NCBI RefSeq assembly: GCF_003002065.1
Contig: NZ_PVZG01000021.1
Coordinates: 49,605 to 113,604, forward strand
Source of the DNA: Pseudosporangium ferrugineum
GTDB lineage: Bacteria > Actinomycetota > Actinomycetes > Mycobacteriales > Micromonosporaceae
Reading direction: 5' to 3'
Length of the DNA: 64,000 nt
The translations under genes and the position numbers were made by a program. Of the stretch, positions 42,792 to 50,724 are shown piece after piece. A model generated the notes under the pieces. The model saw only the letters and a list, made by a program, of their open reading frames with translations. It was not told where the DNA came from and made no database searches. The number at the start of each line of letters is the position of its first letter. Within the stretch, counting starts at the first letter, position 1.

Positions 42792-43793
42792 ATGGACGCA
42801 GGAATTGCCCGTAACAGGGTTAGTGAAGGCAATGAGGGGACCGTGGGCAACGTGGAGAAGAACACCGTGATGCGGACGGACGAAGTCGCCGAGGAGCGCG
42901 ACCTCGTCGGCGTCTACCTGCACGAGATCTCCCGGACGCCGCTTCTGGACGCCGCCAGGGAGGTCGACCTCTCCAAGGCAATCGAGGCCGGCCTCTATGC
43001 CGAGCACCTGCTCGAGGGCGATGACGTCCGTCGTGGCGTGAGCCGGGAGGAGCTGGAGCGGCTGGTCGTCGAGGGCGAACGGGCCAAGGACCTGTTCATC
43101 CGGGCCAACCTTCGCCTGGTCGTCTCGATCGCCCGCCGGTACGTGCGGTCGGGGATGCCGATGCTCGACCTCATCCAGGAGGGCAACACCGGCCTGGTCC
43201 GCGCCGTGGAGAAGTTCGACTACGAGCGCGGCTACAAGTTCTCGACGTACGCGACGTGGTGGATCCGTCAGGCGATCAGCCGGGCGATCGCGCAGCAGGA
43301 GCGCACCGTACGCCTGCCCGTGCACCTCGTCGAGGACGTCAACCGGATGCGTAACGTCACCCGCCAGCTCGTCCGCGAGCTCGGCGCCGACCCGGAGCCG
43401 GAGCAGATCGCGAAGGCGCTGGGCGTGACGGTCGAGCGGGTCGGCGAGCTCACCCGCTGGGCCCAGGACACCGTCTCCCTGGACACGCCGGTCGGTGACG
43501 ACGGCGACACCAACCTCGGTGACCTGGTCGCCGACAGCGACGCGCCGTCGCCCGAGGAGATCGTGCTGACCGCGCTGGAGCGTCAGCGCATCGAGGGCCT
43601 GCTCAACCACCTCGACGACCGTTCGGCGGGCATCATGCGCGCCCGGTACGGCCTCGAGGACGGCCGCGAGCACTCGCTGACCGAGGTGGCGTCGCGCTTC
43701 TCACTCTCCCGCGAGCGCATCCGCCAGCTCGAGATCCAGGCCCTGGGCCGGCTGCGCGAGCTGGCCCGCGCCGAGGGCCTGCAGGCCGCCTGA
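42792..43793 (+). CDS. group 2-like RNA polymerase sigma-70 factor
   Basis: 333 residues from ATG 42792 with GGAGGG five nt upstream. Region 1.2 (RDLVGVYLHEISRTPLLDAAREVDLSK), a short non-conserved region, region 2 (DLFIRANLRLVVSIARRYV, PMLDLIQEGNTGLVRAVEKFDYERGYKFSTYATWWIRQAI) near 115-180, region 3 (RLPVHLVEDVNRM) and region 4 with the HTH SLTEVASRFSLSRERIRQLEIQAL near 300-325. It resembles HrdB but lacks the long acidic N-terminus, so it is likely a non-essential primary-like factor used in stationary phase or stress. Ends in a strong terminator. Confidence 0.93.
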   Translation: MDAGIARNRVSEGNEGTVGNVEKNTVMRTDEVAEERDLVGVYLHEISRTPLLDAAREVDLSKAIEAGLYAEHLLEGDDVRRGVSREELERLVVEGERAKDLFIRANLRLVVSIARRYVRSGMPMLDLIQEGNTGLVRAVEKFDYERGYKFSTYATWWIRQAISRAIAQQERTVRLPVHLVEDVNRMRNVTRQLVRELGADPEPEQIAKALGVTVERVGELTRWAQDTVSLDTPVGDDGDTNLGDLVADSDAPSPEEIVLTALERQRIEGLLNHLDDRSAGIMRARYGLEDGREHSLTEVASRFSLSRERIRQLEIQALGRLRELARAEGLQAA

Positions 43794-43826
43794 GGCTGAT
43801 CCGCCCGACCCTCCCCTGAGACAGTC

Positions 43827-43859
43827 GAAGGCCGGTGCCCCGCGAGGGCACCGGCCTTC
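43827..43859 (+). terminator. terminator of the sigma gene
   Basis: Perfect 14-bp stem GAAGGCCGGTGCCC with its complement and a CGCGA loop, followed by TTCCT. Confidence 0.85.
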
Positions 43860-43890
43860 TTCCTGCGCTGCCTTTCTGCGCTGACACGAA

Positions 43891-43923
43891 GAGGCCGGCG
43901 TCCCCCGAGGGGGCGCCGGCCTC
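43891..43923 (-). terminator. terminator of the NlpC gene
   Basis: Fifteen-bp stem 43891-43905 with 43909-43923, one T-G wobble, CGA loop, 17 bases past the stop on the minus strand. Confidence 0.75.
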
Positions 43924-43939
43924 AGCGGTGCGGTGGTGC

Positions 43940-44899
43940 TCAGGTCACCCGGCCGTAGCCGTACGGGGTCATGATGTCGATCGAGCGATGCTTCACCGGC
44001 TCACCGGCCCGCGAGGCGTCGATGATCATGCCGCCGCCGACGTACAGGCCGACGTGCTTGAGACTTCGGTAGAACACCAGGTCGCCGGCCTTCAGCTGGC
44101 CGCGGGTGATCCGGCGGGTCGCGCTGTACTGTGCCGCGGCGTTGTGCGGCAGGGACTTGCCCGCCTGGCGCCACGCGGCCGAGGTCAGGCCGGAGCAGTC
44201 GTACGTGTTCGGACCGTCGGCGCCGAACTCGTACATCTTGCCGACCTGGTTGAAGGCGAACCGGACCGCGACGCCGGCGTTGCCTGCCACCGACGGGATG
44301 TCACCGGTGTAGCGCGAGCCGGACTCGGTGGCCCGGCCGTACGCCGCGCGGCGCAGGGCGTACAGATCCTCGAGATCGCCTTCGATCTTCTTCTTGCGGG
44401 CGGCGAGCTCCCTGACCTCGGCGGCCTGCTTGTCCTGCGTCGCCTTCAGCGCGGCCTGACGCTGGGTGTAGTTCTGCGTCGTGGCCGTGTAGTTGCTGAT
44501 CTCGCGCTGACGGTTGCGGGACAGCTGCTCGAGGATGGACATGCGGTCCATCAGGTTGTTGCTGCCCTCGAGAATGACGTTCATCGTGCCGACCTTGCCG
44601 GTCTTGTACGCCGATGCCGCGATGATGTCCATCTGCGCGCCGGCGACCTTGAGGGCCTCCTTCGCGGGCCCGATCGACGCGGCGAGCTTCTTCTCGTCGT
44701 CCTTCGTCTTCTTCAGGCCGATCTTCATCTTGTTGTACGACTCGACGACGTCTTCCAGCTGGTTGGACGCCTTCTCGATCTTCTTGTTGAGCTCACTGGA
44801 CGACGGCGCGGCGTGTGCCGCCGGCGCGACAGTGCCGGTGATCGCGATCGCCAGGGCGGCGACCACCATGGTGCGGAGCCTCGTACGGGCGTGTGGCAA
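43940..44899 (-). CDS. secreted NlpC/P60-family peptidoglycan endopeptidase
   Basis: 319 residues from TTG 44899, behind GGAAGAAAGG. Signal peptide about 1-30 ending AHAA. Residues about 33-200 form a long coiled coil (SELNKKIEKASNQLEDVVESYNKMK, RNRQREISNYTATTQNYTQRQAALKATQDKQ). The C-terminal NlpC/P60 domain (about 205-319) has the catalytic Cys in YDCSGLTSAAW near 234 and His in KHVGLYVGGG near 283. This RipA-like architecture cleaves peptidoglycan stems during cell separation or spore germination. It is preceded by a c-di-AMP riboswitch, linking its expression to cell-wall state. Confidence 0.93.
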   Translation of the reverse strand: MPHARTRLRTMVVAALAIAITGTVAPAAHAAPSSSELNKKIEKASNQLEDVVESYNKMKIGLKKTKDDEKKLAASIGPAKEALKVAGAQMDIIAASAYKTGKVGTMNVILEGSNNLMDRMSILEQLSRNRQREISNYTATTQNYTQRQAALKATQDKQAAEVRELAARKKKIEGDLEDLYALRRAAYGRATESGSRYTGDIPSVAGNAGVAVRFAFNQVGKMYEFGADGPNTYDCSGLTSAAWRQAGKSLPHNAAAQYSATRRITRGQLKAGDLVFYRSLKHVGLYVGGGMIIDASRAGEPVKHRSIDIMTPYGYGRVT

Positions 44900-44920
44900 C
44901 GGAACGTGGCCTTTCTTCCG

Positions 44921-45085
44921 CTGGGCCGCCTACCGGGTTAGCTGACGGATTCGGGCGGGAAGAAGGCCCTACCGCTTGCGCGGATTCACCCCGATGCTGC
45001 TTCGGTGGTTCCCCGGTTCGCCGAGGCGGTCGCGGAGATCCCGGGGGGATGGGATCGCCGTTTCCGCCGTCGTGATTCGGCGGCG
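44921..45085 (-). promoter_or_regulatory. c-di-AMP (ydaO-yuaA) riboswitch
   Basis: The minus-strand leader of the NlpC gene holds the ydaO signature in order: CGAACCGGGGAACC (45026-45013), GGGGTGAATCCGC (44991-44979), an AGGGCC hinge, then CCGAATCCGTCAGCTAACC and GGTAGGCGGCC (to about 44924). These are the conserved cores of the ydaO-yuaA class. In actinobacteria this riboswitch sits ahead of NlpC and Rpf cell-wall genes and turns them off when c-di-AMP is high. The end of the element lies only 25 bases from the start codon. Consensus matched by eye, no covariance search run. Confidence 0.9.
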
Positions 45086-45175
45086 CTGGCCGGCGCCACG
45101 TGAGGGTGTGTGGCTGCGGACCGGACCAACCGCATCAACTTATCGGCGATCTCGATTAACACAAGGGGCGGAAGA

Positions 45176-45196
45176 GTGACTTGCGCCAATTGTCAC
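45176..45196. promoter_or_regulatory. GTGAC-11-GTCAC palindrome upstream of the riboswitch
   Basis: Five-bp inverted repeat GTGAC (45176-45180) and GTCAC (45192-45196) about 90 bases above the riboswitch. It resembles a CRP- or MtrA-type operator and lies where an NlpC promoter would be, so it may be the binding site of a transcriptional regulator. Confidence 0.35.
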
Positions 45197-45257
45197 ATTA
45201 ATGGGAATGATCCCGATAACGGAACGCAATTCACCGGGTTCGCAGCGTGACGACTTC

Positions 45258-45587
45258 CTATTTCTCCGCCATTGCGGCCGTGGTGTCCATCGACCGGACG
45301 GCCCACTTGTGCGTCACCACGCGCTCGGCCCAGAAGGAGAAGAAGGGAATCGTGCCCGCGAGCATCACGAGCAGCATCCGGCCCAGCGGCCAGCCGGCGC
45401 GGCGGCTCAGGTCGAAGGTGGCCACCAGGTAGACCATGTAGAGGAACCCGTGGAACGGCCCGACCGCGGCCACCACCGAGTCGTTGTCACCGGCGTACTT
45501 CAGTGGCATGCCCACCAGCACGAGCACGATGAGGATCACGCCGACGATCCAGGCGATGATCCGGTAGCGGGTGAGGGCTCCCTGCAC
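45258..45587 (-). CDS. DUF3817 integral membrane protein
   Basis: 109 residues from GTG 45587, with AAGGAC upstream. Three membrane helices: YRIIAWIVGVILIVLVLVGMPLKY, VVAAVGPFHGFLYMVYLVATFDL and LGRMLLVMLAGTIPFFSFWAERVVT, in the DUF3817 pattern (conserved HGFLYMVYL and PFxSFWAER). A small actinobacterial family next to cell-wall or ATP-synthase genes in many genomes; no function known. Follows the gene at 45599 with an 11-base gap. Confidence 0.88.
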   Translation of the reverse strand: MQGALTRYRIIAWIVGVILIVLVLVGMPLKYAGDNDSVVAAVGPFHGFLYMVYLVATFDLSRRAGWPLGRMLLVMLAGTIPFFSFWAERVVTHKWAVRSMDTTAAMAEK

Positions 45588-45598
45588 GATCCACGTCC

Positions 45599-46030
45599 TT
45601 ACTGCTTGGTGCTGCTCTGGCGTCCGGGGTAGTCGCCGGGCCGGGCGCCGGGGTGGGCGTTGAGCCAGGCGAGATAGTCGTTGTAGGCGTCCAGCTCCGG
45701 GTCGTCGGCGGGCGCGGCCGGGGAGGACGACTGCACGCGTACGGGGCGGCGCACGGTCACGGGTGCCGAGGTGCCGGGCTCCGGCTCCGGGGCGGGCTCC
45801 GGCGTCTCCTGCCGCGCCCGGCCGCTCCTGAGCTCCTGCTGCACCTCGCGGAACCACAGGAACACGACGAAGAGCGCGAACACCGGCCACTCGAAGGTGT
45901 AGCCCCAGCTGAGGGTGTTGCCGCCGGTGGCCCGGCTGAACTGCCACCAGCCCAGCCCGAGAAAGCCGGCGACGAGCACGAGCGCGACCACATGACGGGC
46001 GATCCACGCCGGGGTCCACAGCGCTCTCAT
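45599..46030 (-). CDS. two-helix membrane protein with a Pro/Ser-rich cytoplasmic tail
   Basis: 143 residues from ATG 46030. Helices at about 12-30 (HVVALVLVAGFLGLGWWQF) and 45-62 (TFEWPVFALFVVFLWF), then a charged stretch (REVQQELRSGRARQ), a Pro/Glu tract and a final DDPELDAYNDYLAWLNAHPG motif. The family is common in actinobacteria next to DUF3817, usually annotated as unknown. The start follows TACGCT by exactly 6 nt. Cotranscribed with the DUF3817 gene. Confidence 0.75.
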   Translation of the reverse strand: MRALWTPAWIARHVVALVLVAGFLGLGWWQFSRATGGNTLSWGYTFEWPVFALFVVFLWFREVQQELRSGRARQETPEPAPEPEPGTSAPVTVRRPVRVQSSSPAAPADDPELDAYNDYLAWLNAHPGARPGDYPGRQSSTKQ

Positions 46031-46036
46031 GCGTCG

Positions 46037-46042
46037 AGCGTA
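46037..46042 (-). promoter_or_regulatory. TACGCT -10 box, leaderless membrane protein gene
   Basis: Minus-strand TACGCT, then CGACGC, then ATG 46030: a 6-nt gap, with the same hexamer as the M48 protease gene. Confidence 0.6.
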
Positions 46043-46141
46043 CCGGGGGCGGATCGGTGCACCTCGGCGCCGGTGGCGCGGCGGGTTTGACGGCAGGCGG
46101 GCCGGGCAACCGTTGCGGGAAGCACCGAGAAGGGAGAGACC

Positions 46142-46387
46142 ATGAGTGACCCCGAGGTCGACGACCGCGTCGGCTCCGAGACGGGCATCGACCCCGCCGG
46201 TCTTGCCGACGAGGACCTGCTCCGCGAGCTCGGCAGCCTGCACCGGACGCGGCTGCAGACCCTGCGGCACGGCCCCGACGCGGCGCTCGCCAACCACCTG
46301 CGGCGTACGGCGGAACTGGAGACCGAGTACCTCGCCCGGCATCCCGGCCGCGAGATCGACCCGCACCGCCTCACCCAGGACTTCTGA
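46142..46387 (+). CDS. small DUF6158-like protein
   Basis: 81 residues with AGGGAGAGACC before the ATG. Helical: GIDPAGLADEDLLRELGSLHRTRLQTLRHGPDAALANHLRRTAELETEYLARHPGR. The LADEDLLRELxxLHxTR and ALANHxxRTAELExEYL motifs match the small actinobacterial DUF6158 family. No cofactor site. It precedes the DUF1360 gene by 10 bases and is probably co-transcribed. Confidence 0.8.
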   Translation: MSDPEVDDRVGSETGIDPAGLADEDLLRELGSLHRTRLQTLRHGPDAALANHLRRTAELETEYLARHPGREIDPHRLTQDF

Positions 46388-46397
46388 GAGGATCTCG

Positions 46398-46928
46398 ATG
46401 ACCTCCCCGGTACGCGGCCGGCTGGACCGGCTGCGGCGGCAGTACGCGCCCCACGAGCACCGGCCTCTGGAGGGGTACGCGGCCACGATGGGCGCGTTCG
46501 GCGCGCTCGCCGGCAGCCTCGCCGTTGCCGCGAAGCTGACGGGCCGTACGGTCCCCGAGCGGCCGGCCACCGCCGACGTGGTGCTCATCTCGATCGCCAC
46601 GCACAAGCTGAGCCGGCTGATCGCCAAGGACTCCATCACGAGCCCGCTGCGGGCGCCGTTCACCCGTTACGCCGAGCCCGGCGGCAGCGGGGAGCTCAAC
46701 GAGGAGGTACGCGACGAGGGCAGCCCGCTGCGCCACTCGATCGGCGAGCTGGTGAGCTGCCCGTTCTGCCTGGCGGTCTGGGTGGCCACCGGGCTGACCA
46801 GCGGCCTGGTGTTCGCGCCGAAGCTGACCCGGCTGGCCGCCACGGTGTTCACGGCGGTGGCCGCCTCGGACTTCCTGCAGATGGCGTACTCGCTGGCCAA
46901 GGAGGCCGCGGAGGGCAGACCCGAGTAG
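46398..46928 (+). CDS. DUF1360 membrane protein
   Basis: 176 residues from ATG 46398. One or two hydrophobic spans at about 28-48 and in the C-terminal 50 residues. The DUF1360 signature is clear: VVLISIATHKLSRLIAKDSITSPLRAPFTRYAEP and ELVSCPFCLAVWVATG, which has a C-x-x-C. It may span the membrane three times; function unknown. A good hairpin follows. Confidence 0.88.
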   Translation: MTSPVRGRLDRLRRQYAPHEHRPLEGYAATMGAFGALAGSLAVAAKLTGRTVPERPATADVVLISIATHKLSRLIAKDSITSPLRAPFTRYAEPGGSGELNEEVRDEGSPLRHSIGELVSCPFCLAVWVATGLTSGLVFAPKLTRLAATVFTAVAASDFLQMAYSLAKEAAEGRPE

Positions 46929-46933
46929 CGCAG

Positions 46934-46961
46934 AGCCCCGGCACGACGCTGTGCCGGGGCT
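46934..46961 (+). terminator. terminator after the DUF1360 gene
   Basis: Eleven-bp stem AGCCCCGGCAC with its complement and a 6-nt loop, six bases past the stop; TTCGCC follows. Confidence 0.7.
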
Positions 46962-46975
46962 TCGCCGTGCTCGGC

Positions 46976-47167
46976 TCAGGGCGGGCCGTCGCCTTCCATG
47001 CCGGACCAGCCGCGCGGGCTCTCCTGCTCGCCGCTGTCACGGTCGTCGACGACGGCGGGGTCCACGGCGGTGTCGGCGTGCTCGCCCGCGAAGTCGCTGT
47101 CGCCGTCCGGGGTGCCGTCGCTGTCGCCGATCGCGGGCAGGCGTTCGTTCTGCTGATCGTCACTCAC
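46976..47167 (-). CDS. small acidic protein of unknown function
   Basis: 63 residues, GTG start at 47167. Asp/Glu/Gly/Ser-rich with net negative charge (DDQQNERLPAIGDSDGTPDG) and no hydrophobic segment, so it is likely disordered in solution. No ribosome binding site is clear. Kept because codon use is typical and the frame ends close to the neighbour's terminator, but it could be a spurious frame. Confidence 0.45.
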   Translation of the reverse strand: MSDDQQNERLPAIGDSDGTPDGDSDFAGEHADTAVDPAVVDDRDSGEQESPRGWSGMEGDGPP

Positions 47168-47467
47168 GGCCTTCGACTACCCGGCCGCGGCCCGGGCAAA
47201 CGGTGTGGTCCAAGTCACATATGCTCACGGAATGGGTCCGGGGGGCCGACGGTTGAGGACAGATGTCGGTGTGCCCAGTGTCCCCGGGCCTCACCCTTTG
47301 CCTTCGCGGAATACCGTCCGGCTGGAGCCGCGTTGAGCCTTTCGCCGCGAGGCGACCTGCACACCGGCACCTACGTGACGTCGCTCCCGGCTCCGGCCGG
47401 GGGCGACGTTTCCGTTCGGGGCCCCGCCGCCGTTTTCGGCCCCCGTCGCGGCGGGTACACCACCCGC

Positions 47468-47671
47468 ATGACTGATGATCGCGTGCAGAGCCGGGCCGCT
47501 GACCTGCTGCCGGAGGAGCGCAGCGCGGGAAGCGCCGACCCGCGGCTTCAGGCCGAGGCGATCCTGGCCGAGTCGGACGAGCGGGAGGAAACGCCGGGCG
47601 CCGCGCCGGGCACATTCCTGGAACACCGCGCCTCGGGCGAGACGGTCACGCCCGGGGACGGCACCCGATAG
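47468..47671 (+). CDS. small conserved actinobacterial protein
   Basis: 67 residues from ATG 47468. DRVQSRAADLLPEERSAGSADPRLQAEAILAESDEREETPGAAPGTFLEHRASGETVTP. This layout (LLPEE-x-x-AGSxDPRxQAEAILxESxER) occurs in short unknown proteins of actinobacteria. No ribosome binding site; a TACACC box lies 6 nt upstream but lacks the final T. The 300-base gap before it holds only GC-rich promoter-like sequence and an inverted CGACG/CGTCG pairing, no gene. Confidence 0.6.
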   Translation: MTDDRVQSRAADLLPEERSAGSADPRLQAEAILAESDEREETPGAAPGTFLEHRASGETVTPGDGTR

Positions 47672-47685
47672 AGGACACCCCTTTC

Positions 47686-48711
47686 GTGTTCACGGATCGG
47701 CATGGCAATATCGGGCAAATGTCTGCCCCGCAGCGGCGCGCCCGGCGACGTCTGGCGTCGCGTCTCACCGCGCCGGCGACCGACCCGTCCCCGGCCGACC
47801 CGTCCCTCCTCGGCGGAACGCCCGAGGCGGCCGACTCTCTGCTGGGGGCCCCGGCGCGTGGTGGTGCCGAGGCGGCCGTCTCGGTCGCCCCGCTGCCGCC
47901 GGAGCCGGGCCGCGCACCCCAGGACGGGGAGCTCGCCCCGCGGCGGCGCCGGCGGCGTCGCAACGGCCGGCGGGGGCGGGGCGGCACGCGCCCGAGCGTC
48001 CCGGCCCGGGGTGGCCGCGCGGCGGAGCCCGCCGGACCGCATCCCGTCGAGGTCGCGGGGCTGCTGCACGAGCTGACCGAACGGCTGCTCGGCGCCGACG
48101 ACGTCCGGCAGGCCCTCGACCGGCTCGCCGCCTTCGCCTCCGGCGCCATCCCGGGCACGCTGCGCTGCTCGGTCTCGCTGATCGGCGAGGGCGGGCCACC
48201 CACGATGGCCGCGTCCGGCGTGCAGGCGGCGGCGGTCGACGATCTTCAGTACGCGACGGGCGAGGGCCCCGGCCTCGACGCGGCCCGGACGCGTACCGTC
48301 GTCACGGTCCACGACCTGGCCGCCGACGAGCGCTGGCCGGAGCTGACCGAGCAGGCCGGCCTCGACGGGGTGCACGGCGTCGCCGCCATCCCGCTCGACG
48401 TCCAGCGGTCGGCGGTCGGCGCGATCACCTTCTTCACCGGCCGGCCCGGCGGCGTCGACCCGGAGGTGCTGCTGACCGCCATGGCGGTGGCCAACCAGGC
48501 CGAACTCCTCCTCGGCGAGGTGCACCGGCGCGCAGGGCTGCGCGAGGGCGCCACCGTCGACCGGGCGGCCGGCGTGATCATCGCCCAGCGCGGCTGCGGC
48601 GTCCGGGAGGCCTACGACGTGCTGCGGGACACGTCGCAGCGGCTGGGCCTGCCCCGCGAGGTGGTCGCGGAACGCCTGATCGCCGCGGCGGCCCGCAACG
48701 CCGACGCCTGA
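47686..48711 (+). CDS. GAF-ANTAR domain response regulator
   Basis: 341 residues. The N-terminal 115 residues are basic, Arg/Pro-rich and disordered (RRRRRRRNGRRGRGG). A GAF domain follows (about 120-270), then an ANTAR RNA-binding three-helix domain (about 275-335): VDRAAGVIIAQRGCGVREAYDVLRDTSQRLGLPREVVAERLI. ANTAR proteins bind two-hairpin RNA and cause antitermination. GAF binds a small ligand and may control RNA binding. The start could also be ATG 47719; the basic region may touch RNA too. No partner kinase nearby. Confidence 0.87.
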   Translation: MFTDRHGNIGQMSAPQRRARRRLASRLTAPATDPSPADPSLLGGTPEAADSLLGAPARGGAEAAVSVAPLPPEPGRAPQDGELAPRRRRRRRNGRRGRGGTRPSVPARGGRAAEPAGPHPVEVAGLLHELTERLLGADDVRQALDRLAAFASGAIPGTLRCSVSLIGEGGPPTMAASGVQAAAVDDLQYATGEGPGLDAARTRTVVTVHDLAADERWPELTEQAGLDGVHGVAAIPLDVQRSAVGAITFFTGRPGGVDPEVLLTAMAVANQAELLLGEVHRRAGLREGATVDRAAGVIIAQRGCGVREAYDVLRDTSQRLGLPREVVAERLIAAAARNADA

Positions 48712-48714
48712 CCG

Positions 48715-49017
48715 TCAGCGGGAGACCTGCTGGACGACCTCGAACTCGAGGAGGTCGGCACCCTTGGCCACCGGGCGGGCGCGCTCGCCCGAGTGGGCCG
48801 CCCGGCCGGCGCCGGACGACCACGCCTGGAAGTCCTCCTCGGTCTCCCAGCGGGTGTAGACGAAGTAGCGGGTCTCCCCGGCCACCGGCCTGAGCAGCTC
48901 GAAGCCGAGGAAGCCGGGGGCGTTCTCCACCGCGCCCAGCCGGGCGGCGAAACGCTTCTCCAGCTCGGGGCCCGCGCCCTCGGGGACGTCGATCGCGTTG
49001 ATCTTCACTACTGGCAT
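48715..49017 (-). CDS. mhuD: antibiotic biosynthesis monooxygenase-fold haem-degrading protein, MhuD-like
   Basis: 100 residues. The sequence follows the mycobacterial haem oxygenase MhuD closely: VVKINAIDVPEGAGPELEKRF at the start, VENAPGFLGFELLRP near 30-44, and FEVVQQV near the end. The residues used by MhuD to hold and cleave haem fall in register: Asn7, Trp66 and His75. MhuD opens haem without releasing CO, giving mycobilin and Fe. The assignment rests on my recollection of the family sequence, so the exact product is uncertain. Convergent with the ANTAR gene; 3 bases separate the stops. Confidence 0.82.
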   Translation of the reverse strand: MPVVKINAIDVPEGAGPELEKRFAARLGAVENAPGFLGFELLRPVAGETRYFVYTRWETEEDFQAWSSGAGRAAHSGERARPVAKGADLLEFEVVQQVSR

Positions 49018-49021
49018 ACGA

Positions 49022-49058
49022 CAAAGGGTACGAGCGCGTGCTGCGCCCGTACCCTTTG
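49022..49058 (-). terminator. terminator of the efflux operon
   Basis: CAAAGGGTACG (49022-49032) pairs with 49048-49058 (11 bp), and a GCGC/GCGC extension follows after one mismatch. It lies 14 bases past the stop of the transporter on the minus strand. Confidence 0.7.
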
Positions 49059-49071
49059 CGGTCGTTCTTTG

Positions 49072-50724
49072 TCAGTGCGCGGCCGGCGGACCGGCGGCAG
49101 CGGAGGAAGCCGCGGCGTCCTCGGCCCGCTGTTGCTGGGCCGAGCGCTGGGACAGCGGAATCTCCGGCAGGAAGAAGACCACCACGAGGCCGACCAGCAT
49201 GACCGCGAGCGCCAGCAGGTAGACGACGTGGATGCCGTCGGCGAAGCCCACCTTGAACGGGTGCGCCAGCGCCTCGGGCAGCTTGTTGATGAAGGACGTG
49301 TCGCTCAGGTCGCCCCCGCCGCTCTGCGGCGGCGGCTGGACCTGCGCGTCCACGTACGCGTTCCGGATCTTGCCGGGGAGCACGTTGAAGAGCACGGACA
49401 GGAAGATCGCCGTGCCGAGCGTGCCGCCCATCGATCGGAAGAACGTCACCGAGCTGGTGGCCACGCCGATCTCCCGGGGCGACACCGCGTTCTGCACCGC
49501 CGTGATCATCGGCTGCATGTTGCCGCCCAGGCCCAGGCCCATCAGCACCATGATCAACATGGTCCGCCAGAGCGGGGTGTCGGCGCCGACGAGGGCGAAC
49601 AGGGCCAGCGACGCCGCCATCAGGATGCTGCCGATGATCGGGAAGATCCGGTAGCGGCCGGTACGCGCGATGAGCTGACCGGCGGTGATCGAGCCGGCCA
49701 TGATGCCCACCACGAACGGGATCATCTGCAGGCCCGCCACGGTCGGCGAGCTGCCCTTGACGATCTGCAGGTACAGCGGGACGGTCATCAGGCCGCCGAA
49801 CATCGCCATGCCCAGGATGGTGCTGGAGATCGAGCCGACGGCGACCGTACGGTTGCCGAAGAGCCGGAGCGGCAGCAGCGCCTCGTCCTTGTACGCCCGC
49901 TCGGCCAGCACGAACGCCACCAGCCCGACCGCGCCGATCACGTAGCAGGCGATCGCCCGGCCGGAGCCCCAGCCCCAGTCGCGGCCCTGCTCGGCGACGG
50001 TCAGCAGCGGCACCAGGCCGACCACGAGCGCCAGCGCGCCGGGCCAGTCGATGCGGTGGTCGGTGCGCTGGTGCGGCAGGTGCAGGACGCGGGCGACCAC
50101 GATCATCGCCGCGATGCCGATCGGCACGTTCAGGTAGAACACCCAGCGCCAGCCGTCGACCCACAGGATGGTGTCGGCGCCGGCGAAGAAGCCGCCGAGG
50201 ATCGGGCCGATGACGCTGGCCGTACCGAAGACCGCCAGGAAGAAGCCCTGGTACTTGGCGCGCTCGCGGGGCGGGACGATGTCGCCGATGATCGCCAGCG
50301 CCAGCGACATGAGGCCGCCGGCGCCGATGCCCTGGATCGCGCGGAAGGCCGCCAGCTCGTACATGTTCTGCGAGAGGCCGCAGAGGATCGAGCCGAGGAT
50401 GAAGACGGCGATCGCGAACAGGAAGAACGGCCGGCGCCCGTAGATGTCGGAGAGCTTGCCGTAGAGCGGGGTGGAGATCGTCGAGGTGATGAGGAACGCC
50501 GTCGTCGCCCACGCCTGGAGGTTGAAGCCGTTGAGGTCGTCCGCGATCGTACGGGTCGCCGTCGCCATGATGGTCTGGTCCAGCGCGGCCAGGAACATGC
50601 CCATCATCAGGCCGATCAGCACCGTGATGATCTGCCGATGGGTGAAGTCCGCGGAGGCCGGGGCGCCCTTCGCGCCGGCTCCCTGCCCGGCCGCCGCCGG
50701 TGCGGTGGTGCTGGAGTTGGTCAC
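49072..50724 (-). CDS. DHA2-family MFS drug efflux transporter, 14 helices
   Basis: 550 residues from GTG 50724, which overlaps the TGA of the marR gene (GTGA). Fourteen spans; motif A GKLSDIYGRRP near 92-102, motif C AVFGTASVIGPILGG near 168-182, and MFLAALDQTIMATA at TM1. This is the EmrB/QacA (DHA2) exporter pattern. An Ala/Gln-rich cytoplasmic tail ends the chain. It probably expels a toxic or signalling molecule in exchange for protons, under the MarR gene directly upstream. Confidence 0.93.
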   Translation of the reverse strand: MTNSSTTAPAAAGQGAGAKGAPASADFTHRQIITVLIGLMMGMFLAALDQTIMATATRTIADDLNGFNLQAWATTAFLITSTISTPLYGKLSDIYGRRPFFLFAIAVFILGSILCGLSQNMYELAAFRAIQGIGAGGLMSLALAIIGDIVPPRERAKYQGFFLAVFGTASVIGPILGGFFAGADTILWVDGWRWVFYLNVPIGIAAMIVVARVLHLPHQRTDHRIDWPGALALVVGLVPLLTVAEQGRDWGWGSGRAIACYVIGAVGLVAFVLAERAYKDEALLPLRLFGNRTVAVGSISSTILGMAMFGGLMTVPLYLQIVKGSSPTVAGLQMIPFVVGIMAGSITAGQLIARTGRYRIFPIIGSILMAASLALFALVGADTPLWRTMLIMVLMGLGLGGNMQPMITAVQNAVSPREIGVATSSVTFFRSMGGTLGTAIFLSVLFNVLPGKIRNAYVDAQVQPPPQSGGGDLSDTSFINKLPEALAHPFKVGFADGIHVVYLLALAVMLVGLVVVFFLPEIPLSQRSAQQQRAEDAAASSAAAGPPAAH

